Notes under the pieces: generated by a model
The model's database searches: none
The model's input: the letters and a program-made list of their open reading frames with translations, nothing else
What the model was told of the DNA's origin: nothing
Translations under genes and position numbers: made by a program
Source: an uncultured Collinsella sp.
Lineage (GTDB): Bacteria > Actinomycetota > Coriobacteriia > Coriobacteriales > Coriobacteriaceae
Direction of reading: 5' to 3'
Length of the DNA stretch: 16,188 nucleotides
NCBI GenBank assembly: GCA_902476475.1
Contig: CABSDO010000044.1
Span: 1-16,188 of the forward strand
In this document: one piece after another, positions 8,362-15,700 of the stretch
Position numbering within the stretch: position 1 is the stretch's first letter
Layout of the letters: the number at the start of each line of letters is the position of its first letter

Positions 8362-8390
8362 ACAAGCTTCGACAAAACGGAGGAACGACT

Positions 8391-9362
8391 ATGAAGCTTT
8401 CTAAGATTGCGGCCCTGTTTATGGTGCCGGTGCTGGCCTTGTGTCTTGTGGCGTGCTCGGCACCTGGCGGCAATGCGAGCGAATCTGCGAGCTCCGATCC
8501 TAAGATCGCAGAACTCACTGCGCAGAAGCCGGCCAATGCCGACGAGGCCGCCGAGCTGTATGCGAAGCTCATGCAGAAGGAGAACGAGATCTTTTCGAGT
8601 GATAACGCGCTGTGGGAAAAGGTATTCAATGCGGCAAATAAAGACTCGGCAATGATTGAGGACGGCAGCAATTACGGCGATTTCCTGCTCAAGACCATCG
8701 ACGGCGCCAAGGATGAGTTCACGGCGGATGAGCTCAAGACGCTCAAGGCCGGTGCACAGCAGATCAAGGAGATCGAGGACAAGCTCGAGAGCCTGGAGAA
8801 GGAGTTCCCCGGCTGTGGAAGCACGCCGAGCGCAGGCGAGAGCGTCGACGCTTCGGCCGCTGGCATGACGGCTGGTGCCAATGCTTCGAGCGAGGCGACG
8901 AAGTTTCCCAGCTTTACGGGCAAGGACCTGGATGGCAACGACGTGAACAGCGACGAGCTGTTCTCTAAGAACAAGGTCACCGTCATGAACTTCTGGTTCA
9001 CTACTTGCAAGCCGTGCGTGGGCGAGCTGGGCGATCTTGAGAAACTGAATCAGGAGCTTGCCGAGAAGGGCGGCCAGGTCGTGGGCGTCAATTCCTTTAC
9101 GCTCGATGGCAACAAGGGCGAGATTGCAGATGCCAAGGACGTGCTGAGCAAGAAGGGCGTGACGTATAAGAACATCTGGTTCAAGTCGGATAGCGAGGCC
9201 GGTAAGTTCACGTCAAATTTGTTCTCGTTCCCGACAACGTATGTCATCGATCAGAATGGCAACATCGTAGGGGAGCCCATCGTGGGAGCCATCAGCTCCG
9301 CCGAGCAGCGCGCAGCACTCAACAAACTTATCGACCAGGCGATTGCGAATAGCGGGCAATAA
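8391..9362 (+). CDS. lipoprotein with TlpA/thioredoxin-like domain
   Basis: A 323-residue protein from an ATG with GGAGG 8 nt upstream. A lipoprotein signal ends in LCLVAC (lipid Cys22), so it should be anchored outside the membrane. Residues about 35-140 are helical and charged, with no family recognised. Residues about 145-170 form a Ser/Ala/Gly-rich linker. Residues about 172-320 are a thioredoxin fold of the TlpA/ResA type: KFPSFTGKDLDG, active site WFTTCKPC (Cys206, Cys209), then LEKLNQEL, and the cis-Pro loop FPTTYVID (Pro281). A lone Cys142 precedes the linker. It follows the 4Fe-4S membrane protein after 29 nt and is the last gene of the cassette. It probably reduces disulfides outside the cell, receiving electrons from the membrane protein, because no CcdA/DsbD gene is visible here. 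The helical part may hold a substrate-binding or partner-binding site (inference). Confidence 0.92.
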   Translation: MKLSKIAALFMVPVLALCLVACSAPGGNASESASSDPKIAELTAQKPANADEAAELYAKLMQKENEIFSSDNALWEKVFNAANKDSAMIEDGSNYGDFLLKTIDGAKDEFTADELKTLKAGAQQIKEIEDKLESLEKEFPGCGSTPSAGESVDASAAGMTAGANASSEATKFPSFTGKDLDGNDVNSDELFSKNKVTVMNFWFTTCKPCVGELGDLEKLNQELAEKGGQVVGVNSFTLDGNKGEIADAKDVLSKKGVTYKNIWFKSDSEAGKFTSNLFSFPTTYVIDQNGNIVGEPIVGAISSAEQRAALNKLIDQAIANSGQ

Positions 9363-9387
9363 ACAAGCTGAACTATGTATATTGAGG

Positions 9388-9420
9388 AGGTCTCGGGATT
9401 CCCGGGGCCTCTTTGATTTC
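9388..9420 (+). terminator. Rho-independent terminator after the redox cassette
   Basis: GAGGTCTCGGG (9388-9398) pairs with CCCGGGGCCTC (9402-9412) over 11 base pairs, two of them G-U, around a 3-nt ATT loop. An imperfect T-rich tail follows (TTTGATTTCGATT). It lies 26 nt after the TlpA-like stop codon, closing the three-gene unit and separating it from the Crp/Fnr gene. Confidence 0.85.
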
Positions 9421-9501
9421 GATTCTTCGAGATCAAATCTGCTCTTGTTATGTTCTCGTTTCCAAGAAATGGGAGGCAGCTCATTTATATGCCGCCGTCC
9501 C

Positions 9502-9529
9502 TTTTCACCTGCATCTTTCCTGCTAGATT
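9502..9529 (+). promoter_or_regulatory. candidate promoter of the Crp/Fnr gene
   Basis: TTTTCA (9502-9507) is followed after 16 nt by TAGATT (9524-9529), with TGC just before it as an extended -10 element. Each hexamer matches the housekeeping consensus at four of six positions. It lies between the upstream terminator and the AAAGGAG ribosome site at about 9543. It was assigned by eye only. Confidence 0.35.
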
Positions 9530-9555
9530 AAACCTAATGGGGAAAGGAGCCACAA

Positions 9556-10221
9556 ATGGACGGGATGCAAGATATCGTAAAGAAGTTTCCGTTTTGGGAG
9601 CATTTGTCTGACGACGAACGCGCTCTTGTTTTAGGGCAATCCGCCTTGCGCACCTTTGATGCCGGACAGCTTATTGGCGGCAGCGACAGCTCTTGCACGG
9701 GCGTCTTCCTCATTGTCCACGGCGATATCCGCGTCAGCCTTCTTTCCGAGGAGGGCAAGGAGGTTACGCTGTTTCGGCTCGGTGAGGGAGAATGCTGCGT
9801 CACCACCGCGTCGTGCGTTATTCGGCAAATCTCATTCGACACGCTCGTAACTGCGACACGAGAATCCACGCTCCTCGTTGTTCCTATTGGTGTTTGCGAG
9901 CATCTTGCCAACGTTAATATCCACGTCAAGGTTTTCATGCTCGAAGTAGAGGCGCAGCGCTACTCCCAGGTGGTTCGCGTGCTGCAGCAGATGCTCTTCA
10001 GGCGTCTTGACCAGCGCGTTGCCGACTATCTGGTTGAGCGATGCCGGGCAGCGGAGTCGATGGAGCTCCGGATCACTCAAGACGAATTGGCGCGTGATAT
10101 CAATTCTGCTCGCGAGGCGGTGACACGCGTGTTGCGTCGTCTTGCCGATGAGGGCCTTATCGAGGTGAAGCGCGGGCGCATCCTTGTTCTGGATGTCGAC
10201 GGTTTGGCGCGCCTGCCGTAG
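9556..10221 (+). CDS. Crp/Fnr-family transcriptional regulator with Cys cluster
   Basis: A 221-residue protein with AAAGGAG 6 nt before the ATG. The N-terminal cyclic-nucleotide-binding-like beta barrel (about 12-115) shows FLIVHGDIRVSLLSEEGKEV and GEGECC; it lacks the Arg/Ser phosphate-binding cassette expected for cAMP. Instead it has Cys80, Cys81 and Cys87 (ECCVTTASCVI), plus Cys47, Cys114 and Cys163. The dimer helix is about 118-145. The C-terminal winged helix (171-210) includes QDELARDINSAREAVTRVL; Arg186-Glu187 and Arg191 align with the Crp residues that read GTGA. The Fnr-type N-terminal Cys trio is absent, so an oxygen-sensing 4Fe-4S cluster of that kind is unlikely. It sits just upstream of a rhodanese gene and a CoA-disulfide-reductase-type gene, so sensing of sulfane sulfur or thiol redox state is plausible (inference). 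Confidence 0.92.
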   Translation: MDGMQDIVKKFPFWEHLSDDERALVLGQSALRTFDAGQLIGGSDSSCTGVFLIVHGDIRVSLLSEEGKEVTLFRLGEGECCVTTASCVIRQISFDTLVTATRESTLLVVPIGVCEHLANVNIHVKVFMLEVEAQRYSQVVRVLQQMLFRRLDQRVADYLVERCRAAESMELRITQDELARDINSAREAVTRVLRRLADEGLIEVKRGRILVLDVDGLARLP

Positions 10222-10289
10222 CGATGACTTTGCTGTGGTCCCTATCCGCCCGCTGCTCGCTGCTTGCTCTCAAGAAAACCACCCGTATG

Positions 10290-10302
10290 GTGACTTGGTC
10301 AC
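10290..10302. promoter_or_regulatory. inverted repeat GTGAC-TTG-GTCAC, candidate operator
   Basis: A perfect 5-bp inverted repeat lies in the 149-nt gap between the regulator and the rhodanese gene. The GTGA/TCAC halves are what a Crp-like recognition helix (Arg-Glu-x3-Arg, present in the neighbouring regulator) would be expected to read. The half-sites are one base closer (5 instead of 6) than in classical Crp/Fnr sites, which counts against it. If CATACT (10326-10331) is the -10, the centre would lie near -42, the position used by class II Crp/Fnr activators. Confidence 0.45.
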
Positions 10303-10312
10303 GGAACCGGCC

Positions 10313-10329
10313 TATGTCTTCCGGACATA
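10313..10329. promoter_or_regulatory. inverted repeat TATGTC-TTCCG-GACATA, candidate operator
   Basis: A perfect 6-bp inverted repeat with a 5-nt spacer, centred 25 nt after the GTGAC/GTCAC repeat and about 40 nt upstream of the rhodanese start codon. It would overlap a possible -10 (CATACT, 10326-10331), so a repressor or a second regulator site is possible. It has no U tract and its arms are AT-rich, so it is unlikely to be a terminator. Confidence 0.4.
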
Positions 10330-10370
10330 CTGGCATCAAGCGATAGGACAAGCGAGCAAAGGAGCTCATC

Positions 10371-10691
10371 ATGGGATTGTTTGATTTATTTGCTGGGGTG
10401 GATATCAACAAAGGTGTTGAGGAGTGCCAGGCGACCGAAGGCGCGGTATTGATTGATGTACGCGGCGCCGATGAGTATCGGCAGGGGCATATCCCCGGGG
10501 CCGTCAACATTCCCCTCGATAGCATCGACCGCGTGCTTGCCGAATATCCAAAGAAGGACGCCCCGCTGTTTGTACATTGCTTGAGTGGTGCTCGTAGCGG
10601 TCGTGCCACGAGTTTTCTCCAGCGTGCAGGCTACAGCAACGTGAAGAACATTGGCGGAATCAATAGCTACGGTGGAAAGGTGGTGCGTTAA
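10371..10691 (+). CDS. single-domain rhodanese-like sulfurtransferase
   Basis: A 106-residue protein with AAAGGAG 6 nt before the ATG. The whole chain is one rhodanese domain: VLIDVRGADEYRQGHIPGAVNIP (split as VLIDVRGADEYRQ and GHIPGAVNIP) near 26-48, the active-site loop HCLSGARSGRA with catalytic Cys70, and the closing AGYSNVKNIGGI. All residues expected for an active persulfide carrier are present. There is no signal peptide, so it is cytoplasmic. It ends 2 nt before the flavoprotein gene, which itself carries a second rhodanese domain, so the two likely act on the same sulfane-sulfur pool, for example by passing persulfide between Cys residues or to low-molecular thiols. The substrate is not determined by the sequence. 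Confidence 0.93.
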   Translation: MGLFDLFAGVDINKGVEECQATEGAVLIDVRGADEYRQGHIPGAVNIPLDSIDRVLAEYPKKDAPLFVHCLSGARSGRATSFLQRAGYSNVKNIGGINSYGGKVVR

Positions 10692-10693
10692 CC

Positions 10694-12385
10694 ATGAAGG
10701 TGGTTATCGTGGGAGGCGTTGCCGGCGGCGCATCGGCCGCGGCGCGCTTGCGCAGGCTTGACGAGCAGGCGGAGATTGTTGTTTTCGAGCGCACGGGCTA
10801 TGTGTCCTATGCCAATTGCGGATTGCCATACTTTATTGGCGGCGTGATTGAGGAGGAGTCTGCGCTCACGCTGCAATCGCCCGAGGGATTTTGGAATCGA
10901 TTCCGCATTGCCGTGAAGACGAGTCATGAGGTGATCGCCATTCACCCCGATGTGCATGCGGTTGACGTCCGCAACCTGCTCACCGGCGAAGAATTTGTCG
11001 AGACATATGACAAGCTGATTCTTTCGCCTGGCGCGCACCCGATTCGCCCTGAGCTTCCGGGGATCGATTCGGATAAGATCTTCAGCTTGCGAACGGTCGA
11101 GGACACGCTGCATATCCATGACTACGTACAAGAGCATAGGCCGAAGAGCGCTGTGGTGATCGGCGGCGGTTTTATCGGCATCGAGACTGCCGAGAACCTG
11201 CGCGACCTGGGCCTTACGGTGACGCTTCTGCAGCGCCCTCGTCAACTAATGAACAACATGGATTACGATATGGCAACGCTGCTTCACACGGAAGTGCGCG
11301 AGCATGGCATTGACCTGCGACTTCGTGCCGACGTGACGGGTTTTGAAGAGGTCGATGGCCGTGTGGTCACTCATGTGGCGGGCGAAGATTCTATCGTGGC
11401 CGATATGGTGCTGCTCGCTATCGGCGTTGTCCCCGAGAGCCATTTGGCAAAGGAAGCTGGCATCGAGCTGGGCATCAAGGGCTCCATTGTGGTGAACGAT
11501 CGCATGGAGACATCTGCTCTCGACGTATATGCCGTGGGCGATGCCGTGCAGGTCAAGCATCAGGTGACGGGCGAGGACGCAGTGATTTCCCTTGCGGGCC
11601 CCGCCAATAAACAGGGGCGTATCGTCGCCGATGTGATCTGTGGCCTAGACAGTCACTATCAGGGCTCGTTGGGCTCTTCGGTGATCAAGGTGTTCGACTT
11701 GACAGCTGCGAGCACGGGAATTTCTGTGAAAGCAGCGCGTGCGGCAGGTATTGATTGCGAGAGCGTTGTGCTGTCGCCCGGATCGCATGTGGGCTATTAT
11801 CCCGGAGCGACGCCCATGACCATGAAAGTCGTGTTTGAGAGGGAAACCTTGCGTCTGCTGGGTGCGCAGATTGTGGGCGTCGATGGCGTCGATAAACGCA
11901 TCGACGTGCTGGCGACGGCAATCCAGGCCGGTATTCGGGCCGATAAGCTCAAGGATTTGGATTTGGCTTATGCGCCGCCATATTCTTCGGCAAAAGACCC
12001 GGTAAACATGGCTGGTTTTATGATCGAGAACGTTGACTCGGGCATCCTCAAGCAGTGGCATTGGGAACAGGAACCTGATCTGCCGCGCGACGGAAGCGTG
12101 CAGCTGCTCGATGTTCGCACGGTTGGCGAGTATGGTCGCGGTCATATCGACGGCTTTATGAACATCCCTATTGATGACTTGCGCGCTCGCTTGGGGGAGC
12201 TTGACGTGGCAAAGCCTGTTTATGTTATTTGCCAAAGTGGTCTTCGCAGCTACATCGCTTGTCGCATTCTCGCTCAGCACGGTTTTGACTGCTATAACTT
12301 CTCGGGCGGTTATCGTTTCTTTGCTGCTGTGACCAAAGACCGTCGCGGTAGCGATAACGTGATGCCGTGTGGATTGGAGAAGTAG
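10694..12385 (+). CDS. CoA-disulfide reductase-type FAD/NAD(P) oxidoreductase fused to rhodanese
   Basis: A 563-residue protein. The FAD-binding motif is at 4-20 (VIVGGVAGGASAAARLR). The single redox Cys42 is in SYANCGLPYFIGG, the hallmark of CoA-disulfide reductases and related NADH oxidases/persulfide reductases. The NAD(P) motif is about 154-169 (VVIGGGFIGIETAENL), with VYAVGDAV (Asp283) for FAD. The dimerisation domain (about 325-445) carries YAPPYSSAKDPVNMAG. The C-terminal rhodanese (about 468-545) has LLDVRTVGEYGRGHIDG and VICQSGLRS with Cys513. This is the domain order of CoADR-RHD enzymes, which reduce CoA disulfide, CoA persulfide or polysulfide with NAD(P)H. It starts 2 nt after the separate rhodanese gene, with AAAGGTGG about 10 nt upstream of the ATG. 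The protein is cytoplasmic and full length. Whether CoA or a persulfide is the main substrate cannot be told here. Confidence 0.95.
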   Translation: MKVVIVGGVAGGASAAARLRRLDEQAEIVVFERTGYVSYANCGLPYFIGGVIEEESALTLQSPEGFWNRFRIAVKTSHEVIAIHPDVHAVDVRNLLTGEEFVETYDKLILSPGAHPIRPELPGIDSDKIFSLRTVEDTLHIHDYVQEHRPKSAVVIGGGFIGIETAENLRDLGLTVTLLQRPRQLMNNMDYDMATLLHTEVREHGIDLRLRADVTGFEEVDGRVVTHVAGEDSIVADMVLLAIGVVPESHLAKEAGIELGIKGSIVVNDRMETSALDVYAVGDAVQVKHQVTGEDAVISLAGPANKQGRIVADVICGLDSHYQGSLGSSVIKVFDLTAASTGISVKAARAAGIDCESVVLSPGSHVGYYPGATPMTMKVVFERETLRLLGAQIVGVDGVDKRIDVLATAIQAGIRADKLKDLDLAYAPPYSSAKDPVNMAGFMIENVDSGILKQWHWEQEPDLPRDGSVQLLDVRTVGEYGRGHIDGFMNIPIDDLRARLGELDVAKPVYVICQSGLRSYIACRILAQHGFDCYNFSGGYRFFAAVTKDRRGSDNVMPCGLEK

Positions 12386-12421
12386 GGCCTTTTTGGGCAA
12401 CTTTGAACGAGGACTGCCGTG

Positions 12422-12468
12422 AACGAGTGGCGGCTTGGCCGGAAATGAGCGCTTTGCCGCCACTCGTT
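12422..12468 (+). repeat. 13-bp perfect inverted repeat (stem-loop)
   Basis: AACGAGTGGCGGC (12422-12434) and GCCGCCACTCGTT (12456-12468) are perfectly complementary around a 21-nt loop. It starts 37 nt after the flavoprotein gene's stop codon. No T tract follows on the plus strand. A CTTTTTG run lies upstream of the stem rather than downstream, so it is not a canonical intrinsic terminator, though such a stem could protect or end the upstream transcript. Confidence 0.6.
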
Positions 12469-12540
12469 GGGGTCTGGAGCTGACGTGAGACCGTTGCCGA
12501 AGTCCCGTTTGGAGCCGTTGCGGGACCGGTTTCGCAGCAT

Positions 12541-12588
12541 CGTTGGTACGACCGTAGAGCCGGCTCCTACTCAGGGTCGGCACCAACG
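12541..12588 (+). repeat. second strong stem-loop in the intergenic region
   Basis: CGTTGGT (12541-12547) and CGACC (12549-12553) pair with GGTCG (12575-12579) and ACCAACG (12582-12588), leaving a small 1-by-2 internal loop. The apical part GTAGAGCCGGCTCCTAC can also pair (GTAG with CTAC around a self-complementary core). About 12 base pairs in all. It is not followed by a T tract. The compensated shape suggests selection on structure, but only comparison with relatives can show that. Confidence 0.5.
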
Positions 12589-12757
12589 CGGGACCCGGAG
12601 CCAATGCAGCACCACAAGTGATCCAATCCTCCAGCTCACTGCCAATTCTCCTGCTAGCGTGTATGACAAAGGTGAGATGGGGTAGGAAAAACGCATTACA
12701 CGCGAGTGATGGGGAAAGGCCGACGTGCCCGTCCCTGTGCGGGGAGGAAGCCCATCG

Positions 12758-15700
12758 ATGCTGGAGCTCAAAGGTATTTGCAAAAGATACGTTACGCAGT
12801 CGTTTACGCAGGTGGCGCTCGACAGCGTAAGCCTGTCTTTTCGCGATAACGAGTTCGTGGCCATTCTGGGTCCCTCGGGCTCGGGCAAAACTACGATGCT
12901 CAACGTTATCGGCGGGCTCGATCATTTCGATTCCGGCGACTTGTTGATCGACGGTATTTCGACCAAGGACTTCCGTGACCGCGATTGGGACGCCTATCGT
13001 AACAATCGTATCGGCTTTGTGTTCCAGAGCTATAACCTTATCCCACATCAGACCATCTTGGAAAACGTGGAGCTGGCGCTCACGCTCACGGGTGTGGGCC
13101 ATGCCGAGCGCCGCCAGCGTGCGCGCGAGGCGTTGGAGAAAGTCGGCCTGGGCGAGCACGTTAACAAGCGCCCGAGCCAGCTTTCGGGCGGGCAGATGCA
13201 GCGTGTGGCCATCGCCCGCGCCCTGATTAACGATCCCGAGATTGTGCTGGCCGACGAGCCGACCGGCGCTTTGGATTCAACGACATCCGTACAGGTCATG
13301 GATCTGCTCAAAGACGTGGCGCGCGACCGCCTGGTTATTATGGTCACGCACAATCCCGAGCTGGCGTACCAATACGCCACGCGCATCGTCAACCTGGCGG
13401 ACGGCAAGATCACCGACGATTCCGATCCTTTCGATGTCGCTGACGCCACGCGCCGCGAGGCTAAGCCTACGCGCAAAACCTCGATGAGCTTTGTGACGGC
13501 GCTGGGGCTTTCTGCCCGCAACCTCATGACCAAGAAGGGCCGCACGGCCATGACGGCCTTTGCGGGCTCGATTGGCATTATCGGCATTGCGGCGATTCTG
13601 GCGCTGTCCAATGGCGTAAACGGCTACATCAAAAAGGTCGAGGAGGACACGCTCTCGAGCTACCCGCTCACCATCTCCAAGCAGGATTACGACCTGTCGT
13701 CCATGATGGGCGGACAGGGGGCTGCGGATGATGAGGCGTCCAACGGCGAGGATTTATCCGACGGTACTGGTGGCAAGGCTCAGGGAACCGATAGGATCCC
13801 TGTGGTCACGGCCGTAAAGGATATGTTTGCGAGCGTTAAGTCCAACGACATGACGAGCTTTAAGGCATGGCTTGACGACGGCGGCGATGGTATCGACAAA
13901 GAGGTCAACGCCATCCAGTATGGCTACGGCGTGACGCCAGTTGTCTATCGTTCGAGTAAGGGCGACGAGAAGCCCGTCCGGCTGGTGCCCAACGCTATGA
14001 CCGAGGCCATGAGCGGAGGCGCGAGTTCGGCGGCAACGGTGAGCATGGAATCCATGGGAACCTCGGTCTTTAACGAGATGATCGACGACCAGAGTCTGCT
14101 CGACAGCCAGTACGATGTCGTGGCGGGGCATTGGCCTACGTCTGCTAACGAAGCCGTGATGGTGCTTTCGAGCCGTGGCACGGTGGGCGATTACACGCTC
14201 TACAGCATCGGTGCGCTGGATATCGATGAGCTCAATGACCTGGTTAACAGCGCCATGGCGGCCGACGGTGGGGTCGAAACGCCCGAGACCGGCACCGACT
14301 TTACCTACGACGATGCGCTGTCCACGACGTTTAAGGTGCTGTCGCCGGCCGATGCGTATCGCAAAAACGAAGAGACCGGCATGTGGACCGATATGTCTGG
14401 CGACGCCGACTTTATGGCCGCCAAGGTTGCCGACGGTATTGACGTGCACATTGTGGGCGTGGTGCAACCTAACGAGACGGCCAACGCGAGCGCGTTGTCT
14501 CCGGGCATTGCCTACACGCATGCGCTGACTCGCCAGCTTATGGAGCGCGCCGCCGATTCGCAGATTGTGCAGGAGCAACTCGCCCACCCCGAGACGGATG
14601 TCTTTACGGGCAAGTCTTTCGATGAGCTGCAGGGCGAGGCCAAACAAGGCGTGGATCTGGGCAGTATGTTCAGCGTGGATGAGGCGGCGCTGAAGAGCGC
14701 GTTCTCGTTCGATACGCCTGCGCTCTCGGGCGCTGCCGGCGGTATGGACCTTTCTGGCATCGACTTGTCCGGGCTGGACATTGACCTTTCTGGCGTTGGT
14801 AAGGACATCGACTTCAGCGACATCATGGCCAAAGCGCCAACCCCAGATTTCTCGGGTATCTTTGACGGTCTGGAACTCACGCCCGAGCAAATGCAGCAGG
14901 TGGGAACGCTGGCCAACCAGCTGTTTGAGGGCTTTTTGCAGTCTGATCAGTTTAGGGCGCTGACACCCGAAGATCTTAAGGACACGTCAAAGCTTGCCGC
15001 CGCGTTCTCGGCGTATCTTGAGAGTGATACGGCAGCCCAGCAAATCCTGGCCCAGCTCAAAGCGCTCGGCGGCGATGCCTTGGCCGAGCGCCTGCAACAG
15101 GCGATGACCGACTATGTGCAAAAGCAGCTGGCTCCGTATCTGCAGCAGGCTATGGATCAGGTGATGAAGGCAATCAGCGAGCAGGTAGCGTCGACGGTAT
15201 CGTCCCAGCTTAAAGCAGGCGCGGCGGGGCTCATGGGACAGATGGCTACGCAGATGTCGTCGAGTATTGCCAACTTGGCGGGCGCCATGCGTGTCGATGC
15301 GAGCGCCTTTGCCAATGCTATTCACTTCAACATGGACGCCGAGGACCTGAGCTCGCTCATGATGAGTTACGCCAAGGCGTCGAAGCTCACCTACGACAAC
15401 AATCTGACCACGTTGGGCTATGCGGATGAGGCCGACCCCATCTCGGTCAAGATTTTCCCGCGTGACTTTGAGGCAAAGGAGCGCGTACTCGACCATATCG
15501 ATGCGTACAACAAGCAGGTCAAAGCCGCCGGCCACGACGAGCAGGCAATCTCGTACACCGACTACATGGGTATCATCATGGGCTCGGTGACCGACATCGT
15601 GAACACCATCAGCTTGGTGCTCATCGCATTCGTGAGCATCAGTCTGGTGGTGAGCTCCATCATGATCGGCATCATCACCTACATCAGTGTGCTGGAGCGC

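Larger units (their letters stand above)
12386..12757. other. gene-free, hairpin-rich intergenic region
   Basis: 372 nt without a coding region I can support. Several inverted repeats follow one another: 12422-12468, 12471-12492 (GGTCT/AGACC), 12502-12526 (GTCCCG/CGGGAC) and 12541-12588. A 7-bp pair GCGTGTA/TACACGC (12657-12663, 12697-12703) lies nearer the ABC gene. The last 100 nt are less structured and should hold the ABC promoter; TATGAC at 12662-12667 is a weak candidate -10. The stretch could be a non-coding RNA, a dispersed intergenic repeat, or simply the terminator plus leader. Confidence 0.5.

Noticed and set aside
12310..12540. 76-codon minus-strand open frame over the flavoprotein end and first hairpins
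   Set aside because: No ribosome site or known motif, and a third of it is antisense to the flavoprotein; it could be a spurious frame of a repeated element.
12460..12600. Possible T-box or other known riboswitch
   Set aside because: The stems suggested it, but the T-box antiterminator core sequence and a following terminator are absent and the downstream gene is an ABC transporter, not an amino-acid gene.
11645..13159. Long (504-codon) minus-strand open frame
   Set aside because: It runs antisense through the flavoprotein and ABC genes and the hairpin region, shows no family motif, and reflects GC-rich antisense openness.
13754..14890. 378-codon minus-strand open frame under the ABC gene
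   Set aside because: His/Arg-rich antisense shadow of a well-supported gene; no motif.
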